A DNA stretch of 64,000 nucleotides, from contig NC_030383.2 in the NCBI RefSeq assembly GCF_001625215.2, positions 10,800,779 through 10,864,778 on the forward strand, read 5' to 3'. Below the pieces are notes generated by a model. The model worked only from the letters and a program-made list of their open reading frames with translations, made no database searches and had not been told where the DNA came from. Each line of letters begins with the position of its first letter. Within the stretch, counting starts at the first letter, position 1. Both the position numbers and the translations under genes were made by a program. The stretch is from Daucus carota subsp. sativus (lineage: Eukaryota; Streptophyta; Magnoliopsida; Apiales; Apiaceae). Positions 32,401 to 42,705 of the stretch are shown here, one piece after another.

Positions 32401-35059
32401 CATCAATAGCTTGTTGTTTTTCTGATGAAAACACACGCTTCTTTTGCTTCACAGGCTTCACGCCCTCCTTTATGTTGAGTCTGTGCAGTGCAACTGACTC
32501 TGGAATCCCCGGCATGTCTTGTGCACTCCATGCAAATAAATCTGCAAACTCCTGCAGGATTAACACCAGGTTCTTCTTGACCTCTTCTGGCAGATTCCTT
32601 CCAATCTTTACCTTGTGTTCTGAGTTCTCTGGGTTGATCACCACTTCCTCTATTTCACCAATCGGCTCACAAACTGATTTTCTGTCTTGGGCCGGTGCCT
32701 CTGGCATCGGCTCAACACCCACCTGATTTACTACCGTCTCCCATGATCCTCGTGACTTTCTTTTAGGAATCACATTGTAATAGTAACATTGCTTAGATGA
32801 TTGCGGGTCTCCCTTAACCTCCCCTACTCCATATTCAGTTGGAAATTTCATCTTAAGATGAGGGATTGACGTGACGGCCCGTAAAGCAGACAAGGTCGTT
32901 CGTCCTAAAATAGCATTGTAACTGCATGATGCGTTGATCACATGAAATTTCGTCATCTGCCAGACCTGGTGAGGTGGTGACCCAAATAGTACTGGAAGGT
33001 CAATCACACCAATGACCCGTACCTCATTCCCTGTGAAGCCGTAGAGTGGAGACCCCTTAGCTACAGTCATTTTACGGTCTCCGAGATCCATCCTTGCGTA
33101 AGCATTCTGATACAAAATGTCCACAGAGCTACCATTATCAATAAGGATCTTTTTTACCACATTGGTTCCTACCTTAGTGGTGATTACTAATGCATCCACG
33201 TGCCCTGGCACCACGCCATCCACGTAATCTGCGTCTGAGAAAGAAATTATCGGCGACGGGTTGCGTCTGGGCCTCTTATTATCCAAGTGATATACTGAAT
33301 TCCCCCTGTTGAACTCATCCTCTAAGTGGATCCCACCAGAAATAACATCAATCACCCTTTCCTTGTCAGCACCTGTTGAACCGCCATTGCTTGCCAAAAA
33401 TTGTGTTAGCTGTCCCTTTTGAATCTTATCTTCGATTAAATGTCGCAACTGGAAACATCTATCAGTTAAATGTCCTGTGTCCTCATGGTACTCACAATAT
33501 CTTGAGCTTGGGGGTCGATTCGGGTTCAACGGCCTCGGGACTCTAAAGTCTGGTTCATTTCTTAGCAATGGTAATATTGCAGAGGGCTCCACGTTTAGTT
33601 TAGAAAATTCTCTTTCCTCTCTTGGTGGCCGAGGAGGCCATGACCTTGATTGTGGCTGTGAGGCGTTGGCTTGTGCCAGTGAGGCGTGGGAGCTATTAGC
33701 CTCCACGCTCTCGTTTCCCAGACCCTGCTTTGCCTCAGTGCGCTTAAGTTCCCATTTGTTTGACAGAAGTGGTGCTCTTTCCCATCTTCTTGTAGGTGGT
33801 GAAGTAGCTTGTATACTCCCCACTGCCTCCTTTAGATTCAACCTATGCTCAAATATTTCTATAGCCGCCTGCAAGGTTCTTGGATTTTTTTCAAAGAACT
33901 CCTCTAATATGGGACCATGGCGAGCCTTGTCCACTCCTGCCGCTAAATAGTTGATTGCAAGCTCATCAATGAGATTAGGGATAACTGCTACTTCCGCTCG
34001 GAATCTTCCCAAGAAATCCCTCAAACTCTCTGTGGACCTTTGGCGTATTGTCATTAGTGAAGCTGTGATCTTTCCTCCCTTCCTATTACTTGAGAACCGT
34101 GTTCGAAATTTCGTTTTCAGTGCTTGCCATGAATCTATGGAACGTGGGGGCAAGTTGTTGAACCATTCCAGTGCTGTGCCTTTGAGGCATGTGCAAAAGA
34201 AGCGGCATCTCGAAATTTCTTCATGTCTAAAGAAACTCATCCGTCCATCAAACATGTTGAGAAAATCCAACGGATCAGTAGTCCCATCAAACAGCTCTAT
34301 CGAGGGTATCTTTAAGTTCATATCTACTTTTGCATTCTCGATATCCTCTAATAACGGGCTGATGGCCGCAGCCTCTACTCCACCAGCCTGAGACTTCACC
34401 AACTCTCTGAGGGCCGCCATTTCGGCTCTCAGCTTCACCATTTCTGCAGACTCCTTTTTGCTTGAACCATCCTCTTTCAATTCCTCATCCTCTATCTTTT
34501 TCCGCCTTCGTGAGCTATGTGAGCCTACTGAATCCTCCTTCTTAGAGCGTTCGCTATATGCTGTGCTCTTTGTGGAGGGTTCATAGTCATAATCATAATC
34601 TGCCGTTTGGTACTCGGATGAGGCAATATTTTCATCCCTCTTTCTCGTAAACTCCTCCTCCCACTTCTCAGCCTCAAACCGCTGTCTCGCCTGAAACTCG
34701 ATCCATTTCCGTTCGCGGTCAAGAGCCTCCAATTCATTCTTAGCCGCCTCACGATTCAACTGCTCCCTGTTTTCAATCGCTTGCCTTTTAGCTTTAAGTT
34801 TCTCCAAGTGCAACCTCGCGTCACTGGACAACACCCTTTTGCCCCGCGGTGTCTCCACCAAAGTACGCGCACGGCGGTACCGCTTACCACGTCCACCAGT
34901 TGGATCTGAAAGCGCCGGACCGCCACGAGATTCACCTCCACCTTCATTTCCGAACAATTTTTTAGGTCCGAATTTGTGTATTCTAGCTTTCCTTTCCTCA
35001 TTCACGAGCACCTCACGTGTTTTTGGAACTCGATTTGACTCATTTACTTCCTCCGCCAT
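29435..35059 (-). CDS. Tat-type Ty3 gag-pol polyprotein, intact 1874 aa
   Basis: Single open frame starting 11 bp after the primer-binding site. Approximate residues: charged N-terminus and coiled coil (1-230); retrotransposon gag domain (FDGTTDPLDFL at ~256, WFNNLPPRSI); a CEYHEDTGH..DRC zinc-like motif (~520); aspartic protease ILIDNGSSVDILY (~640); RT with WRMCTDYTDLN and YVDD (~1020); degenerate first RNase H (YLSASDGT, ~1170, usual Asp replaced); second, archaeal-type RNase H LFTDGSS..NNEAEYEALLAG..FSDSQLV (~1315); integrase with H-H-C-C (~1530-1570) and catalytic Asp in GMDLVGP, Asp in VTDNGSQF and Glu in NGQVEITNK (~1600-1695). No frame damage was seen, so this insertion is recent or selected. 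Confidence 0.97.
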   Translation of the reverse strand: MAEEVNESNRVPKTREVLVNEERKARIHKFGPKKLFGNEGGGESRGGPALSDPTGGRGKRYRRARTLVETPRGKRVLSSDARLHLEKLKAKRQAIENREQLNREAAKNELEALDRERKWIEFQARQRFEAEKWEEEFTRKRDENIASSEYQTADYDYDYEPSTKSTAYSERSKKEDSVGSHSSRRRKKIEDEELKEDGSSKKESAEMVKLRAEMAALRELVKSQAGGVEAAAISPLLEDIENAKVDMNLKIPSIELFDGTTDPLDFLNMFDGRMSFFRHEEISRCRFFCTCLKGTALEWFNNLPPRSIDSWQALKTKFRTRFSSNRKGGKITASLMTIRQRSTESLRDFLGRFRAEVAVIPNLIDELAINYLAAGVDKARHGPILEEFFEKNPRTLQAAIEIFEHRLNLKEAVGSIQATSPPTRRWERAPLLSNKWELKRTEAKQGLGNESVEANSSHASLAQANASQPQSRSWPPRPPREEREFSKLNVEPSAILPLLRNEPDFRVPRPLNPNRPPSSRYCEYHEDTGHLTDRCFQLRHLIEDKIQKGQLTQFLASNGGSTGADKERVIDVISGGIHLEDEFNRGNSVYHLDNKRPRRNPSPIISFSDADYVDGVVPGHVDALVITTKVGTNVVKKILIDNGSSVDILYQNAYARMDLGDRKMTVAKGSPLYGFTGNEVRVIGVIDLPVLFGSPPHQVWQMTKFHVINASCSYNAILGRTTLSALRAVTSIPHLKMKFPTEYGVGEVKGDPQSSKQCYYYNVIPKRKSRGSWETVVNQVGVEPMPEAPAQDRKSVCEPIGEIEEVVINPENSEHKVKIGRNLPEEVKKNLVLILQEFADLFAWSAQDMPGIPESVALHRLNIKEGVKPVKQKKRVFSSEKQQAIDAELDKLLAAGFIREVQYPKWISNVVLVKKSNGKWRMCTDYTDLNRACPKDFYPLPNIDQLIDSTAGNELLTFMDAFSGYNQIKMAPEDQDDTAFITHRGVFAYTVVPFGLLNAGATFQHTMDNIFAPQIGRNMQIYVDDMIVKSKHASNHTSDLRETFGRLRENFVRLNPAKCSFGLEGGKFLGFLLTQRGIEADPGQISAIQSMPTPRSLKDLQVLMGCIVALRRFIPQSAKKSLPLYEALKQAAKSSSFEWSKACEDSFREIKNFLTSPPILVKAEPCEPLKVYLSASDGTVAAVLVKDVGTEQKAVYYISHLLKDAELRYSKIEKVIFALVIASRKLRQYFQGRQILVMTNQPLRRILHRPDMTGRLAAWTIELSQFNIDYLPRSSTRSQALADFTAECNFGQMVKDVTASPGDKHVWTLFTDGSSTVTSGGAGIILTSPEGFKVQQAIKFKFCATNNEAEYEALLAGIKLAQHLEVHHINIFSDSQLVVKQIMGEFKTINDRMSAYKDAALKILEAFDSWTLDNIGRSVNHWADALSKLATSSYSKVTDPVYIKELDQPSIKEEKICVIEAFEDWRTPIQQYIQGTLEETDKNKARKIAFKASNYCLIGNQLYRRSLLEPLLKCVGEEEAKIAMTEIHSGICGEHLAGKNMALKMMRHGIFWPTMRKDCEEYAKKCEPCQLFGAVNHRPSVAFSPSLTPCPFYMWGMDLVGPLPKSSGQKQFIIVAVDYYTKWAEAKALARIREKEVIQFFMEYVVFRFGVPRVVVTDNGSQFVGKEVEDALSQLKVKHLKASVAYPQANGQVEITNKTILQGLKKRFLEVGSNWVDELPNVHWGYRTTPKTATGETPFRMAYGTEAVLPVEISMGSPRVEMFTPESSEEGLRLNTDLVEELRDATRYKVDKYQQKVATYYNSKVKMRQFQVNELVLREASASMPAKTGKMSAPWEGPYKVVQIVRPGTYRLANLNGSPVPNTWNAVHLKKYFQ

Positions 35060-35069
35060 GGCAGATTCT

Positions 35070-35087
35070 CCCCTCCTTCTAGCGCCA
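35070..35087 (-). other. Primer-binding site of the Tat element
   Basis: The minus strand reads TGGCGCTAGAAGGAGGGG two bases after the LTR end (..CCAGCA TT). It is the complement of a tRNA 3' end of the form CCCCTCCTTCTAGCGCCA. Tat/Ogre elements are known to use such a site; tRNA-Arg is my recollection and was not checked. Confidence 0.75.
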
Positions 35088-35089
35088 AA

Positions 35090-35296
35090 TGCTGGAACAG
35101 ATCAGGTCCTCTTCATTACAAAGTGTATAAGTGTATATGTGTATTATATTTCTCGAATGGCCTCCTCTGTTCTGTGTTTCTATCCCTGCTTTTATACTAC
35201 TTTCCCTCACGTGCTTTCCGTGTGCTCCTGTCTTGGGCTTCCTCTCGTGGGCTGTATATCTTAGTGGGCTGTCCTTTTATGGGCCAGGGCCCAACA
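35090..35296 (-). repeat. 5' LTR of the Tat element (207 bp)
   Basis: On the minus strand it starts TGTTGGGCCCTGGCCC and ends GTTCCAGCA, the standard TG..CA limits. It contains a good TATA box, TATAAAAG (plus-strand 35189-35196), placed to drive the polyprotein, and several GGGCC/GCCCA words. Only one LTR is present, so no pairwise dating is possible. It is unusually short for the group. Confidence 0.8.
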
Positions 35297-36035
35297 AGGG
35301 CCCCGGGAGACGGGGCGGAGTTTGAAGCCCTATTCCATTTAATTTCATACTTGTTTTTTCAACTGCTCGACGCATTTCAATTTTTTTATAAAATATAGTT
35401 TCATGACTTAATTTTAAGATTTTTTTTTAATAAAAATTTAAAATGCAAATTTTAATTTAGGAAAAAAAATTTAAAAATAAACTATACAGCTATATACTTT
35501 TCAGAGCATTAAAATACGTGCCCGCAGGTATAATATCAGCCGACGGAGAGAGTAACACAGACATACAAGCATTATCGTTCAGTGGGTCAGTCTGGATGTG
35601 AAGACGTAATAGATTTGATATTATAACAAAAATATTATATTTATTTTGAATATGATAAAATAGCTTTGAAAATTGATATTTTCTCTAATCCCAGTTCTAG
35701 AAGCAGTTTTCAAAAATGTATCTTCAGAAATTAATTTTTATTATGAATTGAGAAAATCAAAATAATAATGAAAATAGAAAACAGTTTGACACTACATACT
35801 TGGTTATAATGCTAGTTAACTAGAATTTTTTGAACACATGTAACATATAATCTTATGTTTCAAAAAAACAAACATATAATCTTATGCGAGCTTTAATTAT
35901 TTTTATTTACTTTAAAATTTGACGTACATGTTACCCAAAAAATAAAAGTTCCCCTCAATTTAATAAATCAAAGTTATTAAAATATATTTTCTCGATTGCT
36001 ATATTGATGTTTGTTCTGATAAATTTAACCAACTT
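35297..36035 (+). repeat. ~740-bp direct repeat, right copy
   Basis: Flank of the retrotransposon: it starts with the remaining piece of the broken cysteine-rich gene (AGGGCCCCGGGAGACGGGG) and continues through AT-rich DNA matching 26325-27065. Unlike the left copy it carries on past AACTT into TTAAAACTTC, so this is the original downstream sequence. Confidence 0.9.
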
Positions 36036-36867
36036 TAAAACTTCATAAATGAAAATGCAAAGAATATTTTATTACTTAACGATGATAAAAATACTTTAAA
36101 ACTTTTTAACTGAACCTTGTCCAAAAAATATAGGAAAAATTCAATGAAAACTGTAAAAAAACATCGAATGAGAGTACTCATAGTTCTCAGTGAAGACAAA
36201 TTAATTAAATGATGCTAAAACTTGAGAAAGATTAGTGTTTGAGCTGGTCCAACACTGTTCTAAATATTCTCGTTTATTAAAAATATTTTGATTAATTTTT
36301 AAAAAATATTTATCAATCATGCATTAATTTAATTAAAAAAAATTTAATTTATGAAAAAATATTTGACAAATCTTGAATTTGTAAGTCAACCGATCAGTTC
36401 CTATCTCTAATTTCTACCATTACATCCAATAAAACGTAGAATAAAGCATGAAATAAAATATCCGTTTGGCATATATACGATTATAGATTTATGATATTAT
36501 TCTTAAAGTGATAACATGAAGTAATTATAAATAACATTAATGTATTTAGTTTAAACATATCATCGGTTGTATATTAATAATAATATATAATAATATTATC
36601 TTTTTTATATGTATGTCGCATGTGTTATTTTTAAAAAATAGGTTTTTTAGTTACGAATCTGAAAAAGATGATGTCTTTTAGTTAAAAAGGGTAGTTGTTA
36701 TGTTGTCCAATATTATTTTTGAAAAATTGAAGTTTAATTTTTCCATAAAAAACGATTTGTTAAGATAATAATTTCATAGTTAAACATCAATTAAACTTAA
36801 TATATGAAATCTAACATTCAAGCTCATCCAAATTATTAATATGAAATATTATAGATTTCAGAATAAC

Positions 36868-36935
<68 letters not shown>

Positions 36936-37649
36936 CATACTCCACTACAAAACCTTCCTAAACTAATTAAACTCTAAAAACCGAAATAAAAAAATTCTCT
37001 AAATCACATCGAAATAGCACATATAGTATGGAATTCGATCGTTGGGAGATGAAGAAAAATTCAATGAAGTCGGTTTCAAAAAAAGTTCACCGATTAACGG
37101 AAAATTCAAATTAAGAATAAAGGGATTATATGTAATCATGTGTGGGAGGGCGCAATTTTCTTGTGTGTGGTGAATTTTAGGGGGCCATTAGATTAGATTG
37201 ATCTAATGGCTGAGATTAGTTTGTAGTTTATTTTTAGTTTGTATTTATCTCGCATATATCTCTCTAATCAATTGGCAGTTACATATCAATCATATCACTT
37301 CAAAGAACACTACATTGGAGGACAATCAGTTTGTATATCAAAGTTCCGGGGCGCTTCTCTTCACCGACTTCAGTCATGTTTGCACGCATCAATTATGAGA
37401 AATAAAATTTCAATTATATAGTCGCACATGTTTCGCATGTGTTTCGCACAGGTTTCAGACGTGCTTCGCACGTTCTTCGCACAATCTTCGCACATTAACG
37501 ATATATCAGTGTGTCAGATATTCTTATTCATTAACATAAAGTTAAAAAGCCGCAAATATAATATATACTAAGAGTTCCAAGTGTGTTTATTAACAAATTC
37601 CAGATCACCAGCATACTGCCTAAGTATGAAAAAACAAATGTTCAACTTA
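36036..37649. other. AT-rich intergenic DNA with microsatellite and hairpin
   Basis: No gene. A TA microsatellite occupies about 36871-36930 and abuts sequence beginning GTTGTCATACTCCACTACAAA, resembling the TA-flanked elements elsewhere in the window. A hairpin-forming word CCATTAGAT..ATCTAATGG lies at 37184-37208. An 11-bp periodic array follows at 37421-37497. Confidence 0.5.
37421..37497. repeat. Seven units of an 11-bp period (TTCGCAC core)
   Basis: Consecutive 11-mers: GTCGCACATGT, TTCGCATGTGT, TTCGCACAGGT, TTCAGACGTGC, TTCGCACGTTC, TTCGCACAATC, TTCGCACATTA. The TTCGCAC half is conserved while the other four bases vary, which is unlike a simple slippage microsatellite. Confidence 0.9.
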
Positions 37650-39035
37650 CGTTTCAGATTTTGTATATCACTCCAGTTGAGGCCGAAGGAGATTATTCCA
37701 TTACCATCAAGTTCAGAAATAATTTTTTTCTAGGCTACTGAACCTTTGAGCAACCGTGGTTTTTTTTATGAGGTCTATAGAGCCTAGACATAATGGTTTT
37801 CCATCCTTGGTCATCTGAACAGGACAATCAAGAATGTTCAACACCATCTAATACAACTTGTTTATAAGACAAATCACTGCAACTAGGATAATGGCCGCTT
37901 GCTCCTTCATGTGAAATTACAAGAGGGGTTGCTGCAAGGCAGGTCGATAGTTTTAAGAAATGAAGAAGAGGCTATTAATAAAACATCATGTATTAACAGC
38001 ATACCAGGTCCATTGAGATTTTTGCCCACATAAGAGACGCACTTTGCAACTTCAAAATTATTTAGCATAAGTAACCTTACTATCATTACTTTGACAAGTA
38101 CTACAACTGCATCAAGTAGGATGATGAATAACACAGATCCTTTGTGCCCCACGTCCTACCGAGAAAGTAACGGATTTTGAAACAATAACATGTTCCCTCC
38201 AGAATCTAGATTCTAGTGAGCTAAAGTATTTTTAGACTAGATAAAACATGTAAACAAACTAATATAAGGAGTTACCTATGACCTCTGACGGAGTTATACG
38301 GAAATCTGAAAGCACGCCATCCACGGAAAAGTTGTCATTTTCAATGAAATTCAGATACTCAACTACAGGATAATAGTCGTATTCATAAGCAAAAGGCTCA
38401 TTTCAATAAATCAGACGCATAAATTTCGAGTCCCTCTTTATGAGCATCCAGGACAGCTGAGGTATGAGTCTCCATATATAGATCCTTATCTAAAGGCCAT
38501 ATGTAAGTCTTTTACACTAATATTCCATAAGAAAATGTTTTGATGAACGTTAAATTCTTCAAGAGAGAAGCATAGGTTTGGTTTGTTGAAGGCTCTGTGT
38601 CATTCTGTCCTCCGAATTGAAAAATAAGTTTTGTTGGGCTTGCCTTGAATTGTGTAAAAATACTTCTCAAGAAATTAACGTCTGGCGATGAAATATAATT
38701 CACAATAACACTTTGAGAGGCAGAAATTACAAAGCTTCTCATGCTCAAATTGTGCTAGTCGTAAAAAGCATCATGCTGCAAAGGAATAACAAATCCAATA
38801 TATGGTTTGATCAGCAGATGATTGATCAAAACTAATTATAATATAAAATCAGGAATAAATTTATCAAAAAATGACAAGCAAACAATGATCACCTGAATAT
38901 TTAACCATAATCTCGGTGGCTTTAACTGCCTAACCATATCACTAACAGTAACAACTTGAAAAAGGTTTTGATTGGATTGTGATGGCCGATAGAAATTTCC
39001 CTGGGTTTCTGTCCAGTTTACAATTTCAAAGGAAC
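37650..39035 (-). pseudogene. GDPDL (SHV3-like glycerophosphodiesterase-like) pseudogene
   Basis: Exon-like blocks in the correct order on the minus strand. 39035-38893 encodes NFYRPSQSNQNLFQVVTVSD and QLKPPRLWLNIQ, then a GT donor. 38775-38276 encodes HNLSMRSFVISASQSV, SPDVNFLRS, NQTYASLLKNLTFIKTFSYG, YIWPLDKDLYMETHTSAVLD and EYLNFIENDNFSVDGVLSDF. About 38060-37650 encodes LVISHEGASGHYPSCSDLSY and CPVQMTKDGKPLCL. These are segments of the membrane-anchored GDPD-like proteins involved in cell-wall organisation. At least three in-frame stops and several frame changes are visible, and the N-terminus and C-terminus are absent. Confidence 0.85.
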
Positions 39036-40296
39036 TTTATCATTTAAGAAATTTATTATAATCATTTTCATAAATATCTTGTGAACTCAGTTCAAGCACC
39101 AATCATAGGATTTATACAGTAAGTAAAACCTGACTTACAGGATGTATTTCTGAGATCATCTAGGGTGAAATCCACCGAAAACTATTATGTCCTATTAACA
39201 GTTAACACCATTCACGAGATAGGATTTCTTGCTTTTGCTGAACAGGCGCGAAATGTCGGAACCACTGTCAAGTATAAGTTCCGAAAAACAGATCCCGACT
39301 TTATCACTTGTTAGTTGCATATCACACCTCAATATCGTAGTTGGCAAACCGGCATGTAACGTCAACTTGTATGCGTCCAAACTAGAGTCTGGAAATATTC
39401 CAGAGAAGCCACCGCGACTATAGGTGCATCTCCCAATAAATTTGAAAATTAAATTTGAAAAAATCCATCAGTATTTGAATACTATCAGATTTTGAACGAT
39501 TTTAATTTGAAATCCGAACTGAATATCATCAAATTTTGTATCATAATTTTAAATCTCAATTGAATATCTCAATATTTTAATGGATTTCAAACAATCCCAA
39601 TCGAATACCTTTGGATTTCATAAATGAAAAAAAATCTTTTAAATCCAATCCAATACTGTACAATATTTTAAAATCTCATGGATTTCGGTCGGATTTGAAA
39701 AATCTTGAAATACATTGAACAATCTTATGAAATCATGATCGAATACCAACTGATTTTTTAGCATAATTTAAAATCATAATTGAGTATTCAAGATTCTGAT
39801 ACATTTTAAATCCGAGTTGAATATTCTGGATCTCATAAATGAAAAAAAAACTTTTAAAATCTCAATTGAATATACTCTCTTAAACAATTTTGCACGTATA
39901 TAATATACTATTTAACATTTTAACCGACTAAGATTATGGTATACTACTATCATAATTTTTATAAAGTCAAAAAAAAAAAAATCCATCGACATTTGAATAC
40001 TGTCCGATTTTAATATATTTTAAATAATCTCAATTGAATACCATCATCTTTCTAAGCATACTTTTAAAATCCCGATTAAATATCAACTGTTTTTAACATA
40101 ATTTAGAAACCTAATTGAATACCTAAGAATTCGATACATTTTCCTAAATCAGAATTGAATACTCCTGAATCTCATAAATGAAAAAAAAAATATCAATTGA
40201 ATATAATCTTTTAAAATCTCAATTGAATATAATCGCACTCCTTTAGATATAATAAAATTGATTACTTTGTTCATTTTCTGAAGTTTGAGTGAAAAA
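39036..40296 (+). promoter_or_regulatory. Upstream region of CYP72A copy C
   Basis: Non-coding, AT-rich. Its first 380 bp match the distal upstream region of copy A. From 39440 to 40250 it consists of a loosely repeated AT-rich motif (variants of AAATCTCAATTGAATA and GATTTTAA) found only here. A clear TATA box close to the ATG was not identified with confidence. Confidence 0.5.
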
Positions 40297-42705
40297 ATGG
40301 CGGCCAGCTTCTTAGAGATAGCAATAGCAATAGCAGTGGTTGCAGCTACTACAGTAGCATGGAGAGTTTTCAACTGGGTCTGGTTGAGGCCGAAAAAATT
40401 GGAAAAACACCTGAAAAAACAAGGCTTTCATGGCAACTCGTATCGCTTTCTGTATGGAGATAGCAAGGAAAACATGTCTATGTTAATGGCAACAAGATCG
40501 AACCCCGTTCCCATCTCTCATGATGTTCCTTCTCGCACCACCCCTTTTCTCTGCGACCTCGTTCGCAACTATGGTACTTACCTGGCTACTTGATCATTAA
40601 ATCAACGATGAGCTTTTTCTCGTCAAATATTTATGTTTTTATGATTTGTTCTGTATTCGGTTTGGATTATAATTTGGAAAATGCTCGGTTTTGCTCTATG
40701 TTTTTGCTATCAGCAAATTACGCTCGATTTTGAGTTCAATCCCAAATGCATTTTCTTTGGAAATCGGGTCAATCCCAAACTCCGAATCCGAAAGTAATCA
40801 GAAACACATGGGCCCAAATGCAACAACTTGGGTTCATCAGTGATGAACTGTCTGTATGCATTTTCTTTGGGATGCAGTAATGTATTATAGTGTTATTAGT
40901 TATTACCATAGGTATATTTGTATTTGAAGGAGCTACACCGTGCTGCTTTGTTAAGATTCTAGGACAGATGTGGTCTGCAGATATTTCAGAATCAAAATTT
41001 GTGCAACTCTTTTACTTCTTTTATCTCTTTGATATTCGACTGTGTTTGAGGTTACTATGTTTTCAGGTAAAAGAACCTTTTTCTGGGCTGGACCAGCACC
41101 AAGAGTAGTTATTATGAACCCTGAAATGGTAAAAGAAGTTTTAAATAAGAACTCCAAATATCAAAAGCCAAAGGAACACCCGATGTTTAAGTTATTCATA
41201 CATGGCCTCCCAACAATTGACGGAAGTAAGTGGACTACACACAGAAGACTTCTTAATCCTGCGTTTCACGCTGAAAAGTTGAAGGTAATAATATAAGTAG
41301 CAACAATTATTGTGCATGCTGCGGAATCATATAAATCGCAGTGCTAAGAATGTACTATTTCATGGTATCAATTTGAGAGAAGAATAAAGTTTGTGCTGCT
41401 TTTCTCTAGTTTACCTGATATGACTATTGCAGGGTATGCTACCAGCATTTGACTTGTGTTGCTATGAGATGACAATAAAATGGATGGAAATGATAGGGGA
41501 TGAGAGAAATTCATGTGAGATAGATGTTTGGCCTTCTCTTCAAACATTAACAAGCGACGTCATTTCACGTACTGCATTTGGTAGTAGCTATCAAGAGGGA
41601 CAAAAGGTATTCAAATTACAAATGGAACAAGCAGACCTCGCATTTAAGGCTCTGCAACCAGTTTACTTGCCTGGATTCAGGTAAAGTCTTATTATAGACT
41701 TATCATATGATATGGTAAAATCTGATTGTCTAAGTTCTATAGAAAGTTGTACCCGAAGGAAATGATAGAAATCACAAATCATTGTGTTCAGGTTCATACC
41801 AACTAAGAGGAACAAGAGGATGAAGGAAATTGCCAGAGAAGTGCGAGTTTTGCTAGGAGGTGTTATTGAAAAAAAGATGAAGGCCGTGGAAGCAGGAGAG
41901 GATAGCTCTGACGATTTATTGGGAAGATTGTTGGAAGCAAACTCTAAAGAAGTCGAACAGGGAAACAAAACTGTTGGAATGAGCATTGAAGATGTAATGG
42001 AAGAATGCAAGGTGTTCTATTTTGCTGGCCAAGACACTACCTCAGTTTTGCTTGTCTGGACGTTGGTCTTGTTAAGTATGTACCCGGATTGGCAAGATCG
42101 AGCTAGACAAGAAGTGCTTCAAGTATTCGAAGATGGCAAAGCGGATATAGGCCATCTTAATCATCTGAAAACTGTAAGTGCTTTATTTTCGTGCTAATCG
42201 AGGTGGAATGTTAGAATTAAGTAGCATATAAAAGACTGTGGCATAACTAAATCCGCTTTCTTTTTTTATGCTGCAGGTGACAATGATTCTGTATGAGGTT
42301 TTGAGATTATATCCACCAGTAGCTGCTCTAATTCGACAGATAAACGAGGAAATTACATTGGCAGATATGACCTTACTGCCAGGAATGCAAATTGTGTTGC
42401 CCATAAATCAAATTCATCAAGATCATGATATTTGGGGCGCTGATGCAAAGGAGTTCAACCCTGAAAGATTTTCAGAAGGGGTTTCGAAGGCCACAAAAAA
42501 TCAGGTAGCAGCATTTTTTCCTTTTGGTGCAGGGCCAAGGATATGCATCGGACAAAACTTTGCTTTAGTGGAAGCAAAACTAGCCATGGCCAGGATATTA
42601 AGGAAGTTCTCCTTCGAGCTTTCACCATCCTATAAGCATGCACCGGTCGATAAAATTACTCTTCAGCCCGAGTATGGTGCTCGCTTGATTCTACACAAGC
42701 TTTGA
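40297..42705 (+). CDS. CYP72A-family cytochrome P450, copy C, intact
   Basis: ER-membrane P450 of the CYP72A subfamily, dependent on NADPH-P450 reductase; members act on terpenoids, but the substrate is not inferable here. Five exons: 40297-40573, 41067-41284, 41433-41680, 41792-42173, 42277-42705, all GT..AG and in frame, 517 residues, normal for the family. Features: N-terminal hydrophobic anchor then the basic RPKKLEKH stop-transfer, WTTHR (148-152), I-helix AGQDTT (326-331), EVLR (382-385), NPERF (~436-440), haem loop [11 protein letters not shown] (Cys465). The start is the first ATG after an in-frame TGA. It differs from copy A at many positions (for example [10 protein letters not shown] against [10 protein letters not shown]). 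It is the only copy with all essential parts. Confidence 0.95.

Larger units (their letters stand above)
27066..35296 (-). mobile_element. Tat-lineage Ty3/Gypsy LTR retrotransposon lacking its 3' end
   Basis: Orientation is right to left. The 5' LTR is at 35296-35090, the primer-binding site at 35087-35070, the intact gag-pol at 35059-29435, a spacer follows, and then an antisense ORF. The left limit at 27066 cuts into that antisense ORF; no 3' LTR is present. Dual RNase H domains and an antisense ORF downstream of integrase are hallmarks of the Tat group (Ogre/Retand/Grande relatives). A polypurine-like run (minus AAAGAAAAGGGGG, plus 28989-29002) lies in the spacer. The probable 5-bp target word is AGGGC at 35297-35301. 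Confidence 0.9.

Noticed and set aside
32289..34391. Several plus-strand frames of 140-157 codons
   Set aside because: They are shadows of the intact Tat polyprotein on the minus strand.
26325..36035. Reading the ~740-bp repeats as the LTRs of the Tat element
   Set aside because: A separate 207-bp LTR with TATA box and adjacent PBS is present, and the 740-bp repeat includes part of the cysteine-rich pseudogene.
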